From Marsupella aquatica (taxonomy: Eukaryota > Marchantiophyta), in the NCBI GenBank assembly GCA_973895155.1, contig OZ316891.1, positions 4,898,001-4,962,000 on the forward strand: a stretch of 64,000 nt of DNA. The letters are read 5' to 3'. The notes beneath the pieces were generated by a model. That model was not told where the DNA came from and did not search any database. It saw nothing but the letters and a program-made list of their open reading frames with translations. Each line of letters opens with the position of its first letter. The first letter of the stretch is position 1. Both the position numbers and the translations under genes were made by a program. This document shows positions 39,431 to 52,560 of this stretch, piece by piece.

Positions 39431-40314
39431 GTATGTCCCAAGGTGCTATTGTGAAAGCAATGTTGTGGCAAGGGTGAGAGCTTGGGAGGGAACGCAAGAC
39501 AGGGGGCGGCTGGGGTGTTATAGGGTCAAGTGTGGTCGCCCTTAGCTATATGGAGGGAGATAAATTCACATTTTTTTCCTTTTTTCTTCAATCTCCTCTT
39601 CTGTGCCTTTCCTTTCTCTCCTTCCAGTCTCCCATCCTGGCTCTTTGGCACCCTCCCTCCCTTCCAACATGATTAAGAAAGAGAAGAAGAATCAACATGG
39701 AGCAAAAGATAAATGATCTCTCAGAAAAATGAAAATCTCTCTTCTCCTTAGCAAAAAAACAAAACAAATATGATACCAATGTTATGCACATGTCATTTTT
39801 GAAAGTAGTTAGCCAGCACATGTAGTTTGTAAACACCTACTTTAAGAGCAAAAATATCCATGGTATTCACTTCCATAGGTGATCCCTTTCACTCAATCCA
39901 AGGGTGTCAAAATCATTGAAATATATTGATGGTATTGGTTTGTTCCTTCCCTTTCCACTTTTGTAGATTGCACTAACTCTTTGAGATGGGATAGTTTTTT
40001 ATAATGTGATTTGAAATATGATATATATAGAAACCCATTGCCCTAACTTGCATTGCACATTTGTCCTTTTTAACCATTTTATTGTTACAATCATTTATCA
40101 CTCCGGCCATTTCGTTGTTGGGACCATTTTATTCTTGGGGCCATTGTGTCTTTGGTCAATAAGGTTATTGCAATAAAGAATATAGGATTGAATGTTAATG
40201 TACCCTGGAAAAAGTACTTTATAGAGATTAGAAAAAAAAACAATGTTTTCACTACTCCTAGTAGACTTAATTTTTTTCCACTTTCCTATAAATCATCCCT
40301 TTTGAACTCACAAT

Positions 40315-43252
40315 CTAGGCCCCCTCCCTCCTCTTGGGATTGGTTGGCTCACCTTGATGTCCTTGCTGCCCTCTATCCCGGTTTTCGGCATCCCTGTTTG
40401 TTTACTAGGATTCTCGTGCCCGTGCGGCCTCTCCTTCAGAGAGCCTTTCGTCTTCCCTTCGACCGCTTGGCTCGCGACCCCTCAGATGTTGGGGCTTGGT
40501 CCTTGCTCCTCCTGCTCCCTCATTGGGTGCTGGTCCTTCCACCGCGGGGGGGGCCGTCCGGGCATAGGGACACCTTGGTCCGGTTGCAGCGGTTCCTTTC
40601 TGGGGATTGGGCTTCACTTCATGAGGAGTATTACCATAGGTTGTTAGCGTTGGCCTCTCGGACCTCTGAGCCAGTCGAGGAGCCATCTGCCCCTCCAGGG
40701 CAGCGTCGGCTTTGCCAGTGCCTTCTTTTGGGGCAGGCGGGGGAGTTTTCTCGGGCCGCTCGCTCCTTGGTCCCCCTCTCCCCCTCTCCTCCATCAGCCG
40801 AGACAGTTCTTGCCTTACGGTCTCTTCATCCCCCGGCTGCATCCGAGGTTCCTTGTTTTCTCGGGAGCTTTACCCCTGAGACCGAGTTCTCCCTATCCCG
40901 TGAGGTATTCTCCTCTGTCTTCCTTCATCTACCCCGCCTATCCGCGGGCGGGATTTCTGGGATGAGGTTCGAGCACCTACGCGATTGCTTTTGTCCCGAC
41001 GCCTCGGCATCTGGTTTTTCTGAGTTGTTCCAGGTTTGTGCCCATGTCGCGGGGGGCCGTATTCCTCCCGTGGTCGCTCGGCTTTTGGGGGCCTGTCGGC
41101 TTCTGGCTATGGCCAAAGAGACTGGGGGTGTCAGGCCCTTGGCCATTGGGGAGGTCTTGTTTCGCTTGGTGAGCCGTTGTGTTTGTCTGCAAACTCGGGC
41201 TCCCTTTTCGTCACACTTTTTTCCTCACCAGTTTGGTGTGGCCACCCCTGGCGGTTGCGAGAGTGTGGTGCATGGCCTTCATGCCATCTTGGATATCCAC
41301 CCCGACTGGGCGGTTATTCAGGTGGATGTGGCTAATGCATTCAACTCTGTATCCCGTCGGGTCATGTTTGAGGAGTTGCGGGCCGCTGGAGGGGAGATCG
41401 CATCCCTCATCCCCTTTGCCCGGGCCTTCTATGGGGCCCCGACCCCCTGGTTTACCCTGACCATCTGGTTCCTGGGTCCTATGTGACCATCTCATCCGAG
41501 TCCGGGACTAGGCAGGGTGACCCCCTTGGTGGGGCGTTGTTTGCTATGGCGCACCTTCGTGCTATTCGTGCCTCTTCGGATGCCTTCCCGGGTTGCATGT
41601 TTCCTTCTGTTGCGGATGACACTCACATTGTTGCCCCGGTCTCGCTTGTTGGGGACGCCTATTCCCACTTTGTGGACCAGCTTACCCTTATTGGTCTTTC
41701 AGTCCAGCCTTGGAAGTGTGGGGTTTGGTCTCGTCTCCCCCTCCCCCACTCTTTCACCCCACCTCTTGGTATACCCATTCGGCTCGAGGGCATTAGAGTC
41801 CTTGGGGTGCCTTTTGGGGGAGCGGTCTTTGAGCAGGATTTTCTTCTTGCGGCCCTATCCCAGGACGTTTTGCATATTGACCAGTGGGCGTCCTTGGGGG
41901 ATGCCCAGATCTCCTTTTTGATCTTGGTCCTTTGTTTTGTTCGGCGTCCTTCCTATCTTCTCCGGACAGTCCCTCCTACCGCGATGTTCCTGTCCTTACT
42001 CTCTTCATTTGACACCACTGTGATGAGAGTCTTTGGTCACCTCATTGGTCCGGGAGCCCTTGATGGAGAGGATGGTTCTTTTGCGGCTAGGCAGGCTGCG
42101 TTACCCCCATCGGGAGGGGGTATGGGGGTGGCCTCGGCTGTGGACACTGCCCCTTGCGCGTTTCTTGGTAGTTGGGCGCAGGTGGCCCCTGCCCTGGCCT
42201 CACGTTTCATTGTGGACCTTCGGCCTATCCTCTCTGACTCGGTCATGGGAGTGGAGAACGGAGCTCTCCCTTTTCAGGTCCAGCTTCGTCATGCACGGTC
42301 ATTATTGCCGGAGGACGTGCAGAGCGTGGTCCCTGCTTTCGAGGGAGTTGTTATGGACAGCCCGGATTGAGTCCAACAGGTGATTTCTGATCGCATGCAC
42401 CGACACACCCTTTCCAGCATGCTTTCTGAGGCACCCTCGGATTTGGTACGGGCTCGTCTTTTATCCGGTTCGGGCGTTGGTTCGGGGGCTTGGCTATCGG
42501 CGAGTCCTCTTTGGGCCCCCTTTCGTATGAGTTCTTTTATTTTTACCACATCCACGCGCCTTCGGTTGGGTCTTCCTCACCCTTGCCTCTTGGGTCAGCC
42601 CACTTGCGTCTGTGGTGCGCCCCTTGATGGGCAAGGCATTCACATTCTCAGGTGCGGTCATGGTAGTGAGAGGACTGCGACACACGACGACATTCGGGAC
42701 GTGGTGGCGGCCATTGCCCGTGATTCTGGTTACCATGTCATGATGGAGCAGAGACATGTGTTACCTCCACGGGATGGGGTTTCTGATCACCGTCGTGCAG
42801 ATTTGGTATTCTCTCGCGCTGGTGTTCGTGCCCTTGGGGATGTCGTTGTTGCTGATCCGACTAGTGGGGCCAACGTGGCGGCTCATATACCTGGCCATGC
42901 CGCCGTGAGGGCAGCTCGGCTGAAGGAGGAGGCCTATGCTGTGCGGTACCCCGGGGACCTCTTCTACCCGTTTGCCGTGGAGGTCTTTGGGGCGCTACAC
43001 CCATCCTTTGACCGTTTTCTTCGCTCTTGCGCAGTTCAGTACGTCGAGCGGAGGCCCTATCCCCCTGTGTCGGTAATCACTGCATTCTTTAGACAGAGGG
43101 TGTCTGTTGCGCTTCAGCGGGCACAGGCGTTCACTATTCTTCGTAGGGGGGAGACTGTTGGTCTTAGGGCCGCTAGTAGGATTCCTTTGCTTGACCCCCC
43201 CATGCAGTTCACACCGGAGCTTTACCAGGCTCTCCAGTTTGCTGATAGGTAG
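40315..43252 (+). pseudogene. retrotransposon RT-endonuclease polyprotein, copy 3
   Basis: RT motif A is QVDVANAFNSVS (about 41320), motif B GTRQGDPLGG (about 41503) and the catalytic box VADDTHIVAP (about 41610). The knuckle is CVCGAPLDGQGIHILRC, the endonuclease core RRADLVFS followed by LGDVVVADP, and the conserved tail RVSVALQRAQA. Only two lesions are seen: loss of one C in the run at about 41444, which shifts the frame, and a TGA at 42368-42370 (SPD*VQQ), where CGA would give Arg. The 5' truncation is the third defect. This is the least decayed coding region of the family in the window. Confidence 0.87.
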
Positions 43253-43430
43253 GCGTTTGGGTTCCTGTCTTTGGGTTTGCTTTTCTTGGCCCCTTGGTGG
43301 TTTCCCCCCTTGATTGGGTCTTTTGCCTGTGGGATCATGTCTCCCGGTTCGGCGCCCTCTGTTTTTTGGCAGTTTGATATCAACTAATTTGTATTGTACA
43401 TTGTCTATACTTCTTACTTTCCGTGAATGG
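40315..43430 (+). mobile_element. RLE-type non-LTR retrotransposon copy 3, diverged GC-rich subfamily
   Basis: Coding similarity to copy 2 starts abruptly near 40315 (DWLAHLDVLAALYPGF against EQAWSWVRTLDPLPAYHPGY), so the zinc-finger N-terminus is missing. The element then covers the complete RT and RLE and a short 3' UTR. The 3' border is uncertain; no poly(A) is seen. Its protein differs from copies 1 and 2 at many positions, and its coding DNA is much more GC-rich than its surroundings, so it is a separate subfamily. Confidence 0.85.
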
Positions 43431-45359
43431 GGCAATCATGTGGGGTCTACTTAGATTTTCTTGTCAGACCCATCTACCCATGATAGTCACATGTCAACTC
43501 AATTCCCAATGACCTTTTTCTAGATGTTTGTATATGAGTCTAGGTGTGGGTGGAAGCCCATGGATCCGTGCCTCAGGCTAGGACAAACTCTTTATTCTTC
43601 CTTACACAGATCTGATGGGCAGGAAATTTAAGTTTTAAATCCAATGGTCATAATGAGTTCCCTCCAAAAGTGATTTTGTAAGTGGACGATGAACACCAAA
43701 AAAACGGGATTGTATATTATAGTAAGTAGATAATAAGTACAAGTCAAATTATTATATTTTATATTTATATATAATTTAATATGTACCTGCACGTGACTGT
43801 ACACTACGTGCAGTGGGAGCTACGGTACCGGTAACTCGTAGTTGAAATACAGCTATGGTATCACCGAACTCGGCAGCTCAGAATGGAGAACTTCTCGGAA
43901 CGTGTCTGTCATCGTTGTTCGAATATGCGTGAATTGATTGAAGACTTCCGCTGCACATGATCACCATGAAATACTCAGTCAATACCCAGAGTGCTCGCCG
44001 CCCTCTCACCAACTTCGCCTCGCAGGAGACGCAGTCAGCAACGCAGGAGGCAGAGGAAGCAAACACAGTAGTGCTGCACGTCAACTCACTTCAAGGAACA
44101 ATGTTGGCATCCACCTACACTCAGGACGAGATGATCCATTGCTCACACTGTGCAGCGCAGGAGTACGAGATCGGTTCAGCGAGGGAGTAGGAGATCGGTT
44201 CATTGCTGCGATTCGAGGATTGCTGTGTTGAGAAGTGGAGGTAGCTGGAGTGTTTGGGACTGCAACGGCCAAGACGGTGAGGTATAGGAGAATGCTCTGG
44301 TTTCGGTGTTCTTTGTGTGTCGGTGATGGTCAATGTCGTTATTGCGACGATCGTGTGATGGCATTGTTGTTTTATCAGAACTGGGTTCTTTAGTTGAGTT
44401 TTATTTGATCAGGCAAGATTTCCCAGAGGTAGAGTAGGACTGAACGCGACACAGAGAGTAAATCATATGCAGTCCTGTGAATCTAGCTGGGCAATGGAAC
44501 GAAAGCAGATTGAGATCATGGTGATCAAAACAATGAAGGTTGGTCCAAATTCAGTGCTGGGCCAGCCAATGTGCAAGAACTTTCAAACGCAGAGCAAGGG
44601 GCAGAATGACGTAGTAAATCATATGTATTCCTCTCAATCTGCTGCGATCGAGATAATGGCGATCTTCACAGGGAAGGTTGCTCATCATTGAGGGATGGCC
44701 CCACCAATGTGCACGAACCTCCAAAAGCAGAGTGAGGAAAGAGTGATGACGGACTTTGAAACTTAGCAGGAGGCAGAGTAAATCTCATGGCGTCCTGTGA
44801 ATTTGCCTGACTAAGAGAATAGACGGTGTTCGAGATCATCTTGAGCACATCGAGCGAAGTTTACTGAGATTGAGTGGCACCTACTGTTGTTAGCAAAATG
44901 ATAGGGACAAAACTCGGGCCCCGAGGTCACGACACAGGGAGACAATATTGGGAGCACAGAACAGAGAACAGGGAGACCAGAAAGCTGCCCAGGACTAAAC
45001 TAACTAAGAATGGTAGGCTCACATTTAATGGTTAGAAGAGATCACGGGTTGATTTGTAGATATTGTCGCCCAGAGAGCTATGGATGCCTTCGTGATCTGT
45101 TTTAGTCGGTCCAGAATGGAGGTCCCAGAATTAGGTGCACCGGCAAGTTGCCTTGTCTGTCCAGAGAATTGCCTGGACCGGTGCTGACACTGATACAGGA
45201 CCAGTGGAATCGAGCCGCGCCGACGAGACCATTGACTGCGAGTTACCGCCTTTTCGGATGTTATCAACCCTTGCCCAATAGTCTTCTGATTTTCGATTCA
45301 CTGTTGGAATGAACTTGCTTGGGCAACAGGTGGCGAGCTCGGAGCTTTGAAATACAACA
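43431..45359. other. intergenic, upstream of the PLC-X gene
   Basis: No gene recognised. Frames of up to about 97 codons near 43.9-44.3 kb overlap on both strands and lack motifs. The segments near 44.47-44.65 kb and 44.70-44.82 kb are weakly repetitive ('gtaaatcatatg', 'agatcatggtgatc'-like). The promoter of the downstream gene should lie here but no distinct signal stands out. Confidence 0.5.
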
Positions 45360-48300
45360 ATGAGGTTTCCTAGGGCGCTCTGCCCGCTTATTTTATTGAC
45401 GATCCTAGGCGCGACGTCTGTAGAAGGAGGAGGGGTAAGATTATGTGAACGGGATACTTTCCCTTCTAGAGTTTCGCAACTGTCGTCATGACAATTTGTT
45501 AGAAATCCTAGGGTATGGACCTTTACTATTGTCCAGATGTTGCCAAACAGGCTTGTGGTTTATGTGAGTCAGACTTTCAAGACACTTGCATCTTGAATCC
45601 TCGAACAATATTGAAGTCATGCATTCTGATGAGGTGTGTTGTGAACAGCTATTGGCCGCATGCTCTACCGATGCAGATTGTGGAGTAGGCCTCTATTGTG
45701 CTAGTTGCGCCTTCGCAGGTGCTATAGCTCCCAGATGTATCAGAAATGATGCAACAGCGCTCATAAACGTACATTTAAACCAACCTTTTATTTCGGAATC
45801 AGCTGTTTTTGCATTCTCTCGCCGGAGTTTCCCCCTCATTTGTATCGGGTGTTGATATGGTTTTCACTTCTTAGATCAGGAGAGCTGCTTCGAATTGTCA
45901 AAGATGTCAATCAGATGGACACCTGTTAGGTGTTGCGGAGCCCTATCATCAGTTTCTATCTCGTTTGCTATCATCGGTTGCTATCTTCAAAATTGAGTGG
46001 ACTGCTTGCGTGCAGATTACGGCTCTGCCATACAATAAAGTATCATGGCTTGCCACACACAATTCGTTTGCGATCGTCAATGCTCCGTTGTTAACTGGTG
46101 TACGTATCACTTTCGAAAATCAGGAGGACACTGTTACTTCTCAGCTCAATGTACGTTCGTCATCCCAGTTCCTCAGTATCGCAAAAAAATATTTGGCCTC
46201 TCCGTCATCTTCCCTTGTACACCATGAAGTTTAGGAGAAGGAAGCACCTGCCCCGTAGTCAACAGTCTTAGTTGTCCATTGATTGGACGTACCATAGGTC
46301 ACAAAATGTGAGGATTTCTGTATGAATATTTCATGTCGTTTTGTCGTCCTTGCTGAATAAGTTTCTGGCCACTAAATACGTAGGACAGAGCTCATAATTT
46401 CCGTTCCTCGTGATGCCAGTGGCAGATTTTCCAAACCTGAAAGTCTACAGGAGTTTCTTAAGATTTGTCGGTTGGCATGTTTCTCCTGTAGGATTCCTTA
46501 GCTCTATTTCTTTTCGAGGCTTGTTGAAGAAATGAGCGCCTAAAGCGCCTAAATGGTCATTTGCCAGGCTACTTTCGCTTAAGTCAGGGGGAATCCTAGA
46601 TGATAGCTCTAAATTTCAGTCTTCTCGGTTCGGGTTTTCTCACATCTTAAGCATTGTGTGTGATTTCCTTGCAGAATGGTGTGAGAGCGTTGCTGCTCGA
46701 TACGTACGACTTTCTGAATGATGTTTGGCTCTGCCACTCGTTTGGAGGTGTCTGTTATAACTACACAGCCTTCGTACGTAAAAACACCTCTTGCTTATGT
46801 TATTTTAGTCATCATTACTTTCCTTTTGAACTCAATCTCGTCAGTACTGATTGGATCTTCCTTTCAGATTATCTATCTGACCTGAGTAAAACCCCTTATA
46901 TTTTGTGTATCCAGGAACCTCTGCTAAATACGTTGATTGAAGTCCACGCCTTCCTGGCTGCAAATCCTTCCGAAATTGTGACAATCATCTTCGAGGACTA
47001 CGTAACGGCCCCAAATGGACTAACAAATGTCTTTAAAGCCGCAAATCTAACGCAGTATTGGTTTCCTGTGGCAAGCATGCCCGTGAATGGAGCTGCCTGG
47101 CCCACCATTGGTACTATGGTCCAAAATAATTGGAGATTGGTCGTATTCACCTCCAAGCGATCTAAGCAAGCTACCGAGGGCATTGCATACCAATGGGCTT
47201 ATATGAACGAGAACCAATGTATGTAGCTTTGTTTTGGATGGAAATGTGAAAACTATTTTCAGACCCACTCTATCTGTGAATCTTGCGTCAAATTCTACAT
47301 AGCCTCCAAGATTCACAGGAAATCTGGCCAAGTCATTCAGTCGGTTTTGGTGAGCTAAGATTGGGTCTACAATTTTGTGATAGGTTGCTGTGACCCATGT
47401 TGAACTTGCTTTCTTAGTCATCTGCAAGTCTGCCGGAAGCGACATATGGTTCGTTGAGGCTTTCCTGAATGTGACCTATGACAAATGAACGGGCTGTGAG
47501 TGGTGGAAATTGCTTGCTTTGAAAATTTTGGACCAGGTCTCGTAGATTATCTGCTTCTTTTGACGGTGTCAAACATTTTTGTCCTGCAGACGGCAATTTT
47601 GGAATCGTACCGGGCAGCTGCCCCAACCGAGCAGAATCTCAATTTATGAACAGCACAAGCGTTTCTCTCATCTTTCAGAACTTCTTTCGTGATGATCCCA
47701 TTGTGCTTGAGTCTTGTAAAGATAACTCTGCCGATTTATACAACCAACTTTCTGTCTGCTATGCTGCTTCTGCTAATCGATGGGCCAACTTCATTGCGGT
47801 AGACTTCTACAAGGTGAGTGAGAATGACTCCGGCTTAAAAGCACTTTTACTCTTACTGCCACAACATATCAGTGATTTACCGCTTAGATGCCTGTGACAT
47901 CTCCGAGGTCTGCCTATTTATTGTCTAAATTTCTCTCAAATGCAGCGAAGTACCGGCGGTGGATCTTTTCAAGCTGTCGATAAACTCAATGGTCAACTGG
48001 AGTGCGGCTGTAACAGCCCACTTTCATGCCAGGTTACTTCTCTTTCCCTGGCCTGGTAATGTCCATGTTGGTTAAGTCACGACCGACATCCCCAAGGACA
48101 TGAATTTGATTCACTCGGTCTTTTTTGAATGTCTGTGTCTCACTATCTTGTACCGAAAACTCCGTCAAACCATAGGAACTACGCAATATAAACATGTTGG
48201 TCCACTGTGGACACTACCCTTCCTGTTTCCCTCATCTCTTCTTAGTGAGCAGCATTTCTTTCCTGAACTAGAATCTGAGCAATGGTTAAAAGGAAGGGAA

Positions 48301-49324
48301 GGAATGGCTACAAACAGCGACATACTTAACAACTACTTCAACTTGTGATTTCTGCTCAAACTAAGAGAGGGAACAAAGAGAGACAGAAGAAGTTTAACTT
48401 AAAACCATTGAAGGACATGGGAGCGAACGCAGACAACGCCGTATATGCTGCTATGTCAAGTGATGTCCTCGTGCCATGCAATTGGCACGGCCTACAGATG
48501 TTGAAAGAGACTTCTTCCGCTCATGCCAAAGCACTAGCCAAGCACATACTATTCCCCTCTTATCTGAATGGAACCCTTCACTAACTTTGACTCTTGCAGA
48601 CTCCAACTTCACATAAACAATGCTCTGCTGATCCGTCCCCCTCTATGTGAATCTGAGAGATGAGACCAAGGGACTTTAGCCATTTCAAGCATGGCGGAGT
48701 AAGTTCGTTAATCAAAATGAATATTTATAACTCGCACTAAATCTCGTAGTTCATTCCTAGGCTTAGAACCTGACAACACCTAATCTCCCTCTTGAATCTC
48801 TTTCGATTCTGCTTCCACAGTTCGGTCCGTTCCCTTTCCTCTGATCAGTGGTTCTATTCAATCATTAAGATTGTTCTAGACTCTCGATCAGAATGAACAC
48901 ATTTCCCTCATCCAAGCAATGTCTTAGTTTCAAGTGTATTGTTTGTCTTTTATGTTTATATGTTGCTTAGATTTGATGAAAAGTCATCTATCGTATGTGT
49001 TTCCAACCTCCACCCATTTCAAGTTGTCCTTGGCTTGCGTGTGAAAGACTTTGTCTGCACCACTAATTTGTTATGTGATCCTGGCAGAGTCAAACGACAC
49101 CTGGGGTGTGCCCCAATGATCCGAGCCTGGCAGAGTACTCTTCAACATTCGTGCCTTTGGGTAGCCAAGGCAGGAGCAGTACCACTAAAAGGAATGCGAG
49201 TTCTGGGTCATCGCCGGCTCCCTCTGCCGCAGCCCACTGCAAAATACCTGGGAGGACATCTCTCGGGCTTGTGGTTGTACTTGCCCTGTTTCTAATTTCG
49301 TGGGTAGACCATCTACCTCTGTGA
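45360..49324 (+). CDS. PI-PLC X-domain-containing protein, secreted, possibly GPI-anchored
   Basis: A plant phosphatidylinositol-specific phospholipase C X-domain protein of the At5g67130 type. Eight exons: 45360-45434, 45634-45768, 46016-46150, 46675-46773, 46915-47218, 47590-47813, 47946-48032, 49088-49324. Phases agree and give 431 residues. The N-terminus is a signal peptide (RALCPLILLTILGATSV). A Cys-rich segment follows (CSTDADCGVGLYCASC), then the X domain with WLATHNSFAI (first catalytic-type His), NGVRALLLDTYDF, WLCHSFGGVCYNYTAF (second His), EIVTIIFEDYV and RLVVFTS. The second half has CPNRAESQFMNS and ANFIAVDFYK. A Ser/Ala/Pro-rich linker ends in a hydrophobic tail (LGLVVVLALFLISW), which would suit a GPI-anchor signal. 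Family members lack the Y and C2 domains of classical PI-PLC, and their enzyme activity is not established. Confidence 0.9.
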
Positions 49325-49399
49325 ATCTGTTTGTACAATATTTTGGTCCTTAAGGACTTTCTCGATAACAACTCCATAACTGGCTCGCCACCCCTGCTG

Positions 49400-50407
49400 A
49401 GGAAAACCATTAATTCCCATTCTGCAGCAGAAAGGGGTGACCAGCCCATTGTTTGCCAGCCCCTCGCCATCACGTTTCAGGGATTTGCTGCTGCTATAGA
49501 CAAGAGGGAACTTGCTCATGCTGGTACACTCGATCTTCGTGCCAGTTTCCTGACTGCAATTCGCTGTCGCCTCGACCGACTGGTCAATCTGATGGGCGCC
49601 TCATTTTTTCACGTCCGAAAAACGGATGTCTTTAACCAATTTGATATTCACATTCAAGGTCATCTCATACTACTGATTGTATCCAGGCCGAATAAGTACA
49701 ATTATTACAGGATAGTTTATCTGGATAGTTCAAGGGATGCATCTGGACACAGCGATTAATAAACAATACGACATTTCTTGGTGTGGCTTCTTATCTTCAA
49801 CCTGAACCTGTTCACAGTGGCCTAAGAGACGTTCTTCCTATGTGCCGGCGACGAAAACCTGGATTCTGTTTTCGCGTATTGCCTTCAACGGTGGGTACCA
49901 GCTGGAGAATATTAAGACTACTTCTTAACTTGTATTCATTGCGTCCAACAGTAAGCGTCAAGTGCTGTACATTACTTTCCAGTGTTCAAGTTGCAGATTG
50001 AAGCTGCTCGAGAGCTCGCTCGTCATACATCCTCCCCTCTGAACAAAAGCAGTATGGAGAAGCTTTCCAGTACGAAAACTCTTGAGAAAGGACTTGTTGA
50101 ATTGCCTGCTGTTGCAATTTGTGATCTCTCTGGAGGTGCGTGTCAAAGCCCTGGGACATGGTTCTCGACTTCCCAGAACTTACACGATCATGTGACCCAT
50201 CTGTATCAAGAAGCTTCTGAAATGCTTGTTGAACAAGGCTGGAAAAGTGGCACTGTCCTTGTGGGGATTGAAACTCGCCTTTCACTTGCTGACAACATCG
50301 AAAGCTTCAACACTTCCATTAGTGAGATCGCAAATGGTGCAGGGCCATTAATAAGGCACAATAATGTATGCAGTAATGTTCTGTTTGTAGGGCATTGTGG
50401 AATATAA
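49400..50407 (+). CDS. possible exons of an unrecognised gene downstream of the PLC-X gene
   Basis: Two long frames in the same phase read like protein. 49400-49635 contains GDQPIVCQPLAITFQGFAAA and LDLRASFLTAIRCRLDRL. 49997-50407 starts after a good acceptor (gttgcag) and contains IEAARELARHTSSPLN, HLYQEASEMLVEQGWKSGTV and LADNIESFNTSISEIA, ending at TAA. The intervening donor is uncertain; candidates near 49.57-49.61 kb keep phase 0. I do not recognise the family, I see no clear start codon, and the first block begins within 80 bp of the preceding stop, so it could be the 3' part of a gene or a remnant. Confidence 0.35.
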
Positions 50408-51739
50408 TGCCCAGAAGAACAAGAGCTTAAGTTCAGGTTTTTAAAGAGCTATTGTTGCCCATGATGTATTGGAAACTGGACCTTAATACACTCAGCAGGC
50501 CAATTTTATTTTATTGATTTTAGTAAAAGTAGAGGAGAATTTTCCTAAAGAGGTGATCAAAATCTTGACCTGATTAAGATGGTCAAAGAGTTCCCTGTCC
50601 CCCTTAGTTGTCCAAAGGGAGTGCTTCATTGACAGGTAGATGAAGAAGGCTTCAAGATTTTCTCGCACTTTCAGGTATCAATAATCTCCTTGGGTAGTGT
50701 CCTGACCAAAGAACAAGCAAAAAACAATTATGTTGTGAGACTATCCTTCAACTAAGACACATCTGTTCGAAGCCTTTGTTTGTAAGAATGCAAACTTTGA
50801 GTCCCTTTATGATGGCCCCCCAGGTTATTAGGCAATAAAGGAAGAGTAAAATGAGCCAGTTCAGATAAGCCACAGTTACTCTATAGAATCTAATCCTGAC
50901 AAGGCACATATAAGTTGCCTCTAGAGGAAAAGGAGCAGCAGCTGGAAAAGCAAACAAGCTCATCTGGGCCCAGAGTAAACAGAGATGAGCTTGTTTTACT
51001 TAATGCCTTGACATTTACTCTTTGTAAATCTCAGTGCTTTATGGAGAAGAATTCACATCATCACAAAAATCATTTTGGGTTAATTTGATGTTTATTTAAT
51101 CTAGAATAGATTAGTGCAAATTTCTACATCTGTTTGTTGTCATTTCTATGACACCCAATCAATAATGTTCACCTTAAATATTGGATATGCAATCTCACTG
51201 ACATTAAAGATGTACACATCTAATGAAAAATGGAGGTCAATATCCAAAATGCTTGTCACTTTCATATACATTTCTTACACTAACAAATCTGGATATTAAA
51301 TGGTTATACAACTCACTATCGTGATGAGTCCAGGTCTTGATAAGGGTACTATGAAACTTCTCCTCTACTTTTACTAGAAAAAGTGAAAATAAAACTCTTA
51401 ATTTTGTGTGTTGCTTGCAATAATAGCCTCTGTTTTGGGGGCGTTATGGCCCATAAGCCTGTTACCAATGTACTCCAATCAGTTAATTATATAAGCATTG
51501 CTCTCTCAAAGCCAATTTGCATGTGCTCTGCCCTGAAGGTTTTTGGTCCTAAAAGTGGATTGTGGCAGCTTAGTAGTAGTCAGAAGATGTGTGAGTGCTG
51601 ACAATTGTGTAAGGGCTGCAAATTTACCATGCCTACAAACTCAAACTCATATTTGACAGTCTGGGCCAGACCCAAGTGCCATATATTGCATATGGATGGT
51701 TTGGGTCAAGAAAGCTGCCAGGTACTACTTGAGTCATAG

Positions 51740-52270
51740 GGCCACTTGCACCACATATAGTTTTCACTCCTCTCAAATGAGTTCATTGGCCCTTCAGACT
51801 CTTGGGCTTTTGGGTCATCCTCGTTCTTTCTGTCCTTCTCCTCACTTCTTTGGGTTTTTGGCCTCCCAGAAAGGTTTAGGGTCTCCCAGAAAGGTGCTTC
51901 TTGTTCGTTTGCAGTGGTATATATAAGAAGAGGGGGTCAGTTAGCTTACAAACAATGGAGTCACTTACACCACAGTTAGCTCTCACTCCTCTCAAGTTAA
52001 AAGGGTCAGTTCGGTTATAAACCATCAGTCCAGCTCTTCAAAGCAATCCTTCAATCCGTCCATCAGGTATAAATAGTGCCCTCTCACTCTTCTTAGATTA
52101 AAGTTAAGCCACTCTTTGTTGGCTTACAAACAAAGAGTTTCCTGCACCACAGATAGCTCTCACTCCTCTCAAGTCAAAAGGGGCATCTCAGTTATAAACC
52201 ATAAGTCCAGCTCTTCGTACCAATCCTCCAATCCTTCCATTGTATAAAGAGTGCCCTCTCACAAGTCGCA
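51740..52270. repeat. 177-bp direct repeat with TATA-like boxes
   Basis: 'tagctctcactcctctcaag' follows 'caccacag' near 51971 and again 177 bp later. Both copies continue with 'gttataaacca', 'gtccagctcttc' and a TATA-like 'gtataaa(t/g)ag'. A more diverged copy begins near 51749 and a partial one near 52305. Confidence 0.8.
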
Positions 52271-52423
52271 AATTAAAAGGGTCGGTTGGCTATGTATGCC
52301 ACGCGCACCACAGTGTGTGTGCTGTATGGACAATCTAGACATATGGCCGACAGAATTTGTTTCCTCACAATAGGGTTGGCACTACGGTGCCGACCCTTCC
52401 AAAGACTAAATTTGCACTAGTAA

Positions 52424-52560
52424 TTGGTATGATGTTTCTTCCAGTGATTCCTCCTCACCGTCTCGATACTGTGTGAATACTCTTCCAAATACTAGATTTG
52501 TACTAGTAATTGGTATGATGTTTCTTCAAGTGATGCCTCAAAGTCTCGATACTGTGTGAC
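52424..52560. repeat. two direct copies, about 80-bp unit
   Basis: 'actagtaattggtatgatgt' followed by 'ttcttc.agtgat' and 'tctcgatactgtgtga' occurs twice in tandem with a few differences. Confidence 0.8.

Larger units (their letters stand above)
29625..40314. other. long gene-poor, repeat-rich stretch
   Basis: No gene is recognised in about 10.7 kb. Frames are short and lack family features; the longest minus-strand frames at 38-39.5 kb come from a GA-rich minisatellite. The frame at 32467-32712 (-), containing HETVPLGTSCTGRIEQ, is the only one that reads like a possible exon, without support. Contents listed separately: a retrotransposon fragment, tandem repeats, two MITE-like elements and the minisatellite. 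Confidence 0.55.

Noticed and set aside
38031-39471. Several long Ser/Leu/Phe-rich frames on the minus strand
   Set aside because: They are translations of the GA-rich minisatellite; peptides repeat with the DNA unit and there are no gene features.
50366-50390. A 25-bp intron joining 50365 to an exon GIVEYNAQKNK
   Set aside because: Too short for a plant intron; the frame simply reads through to the stop at 50407.
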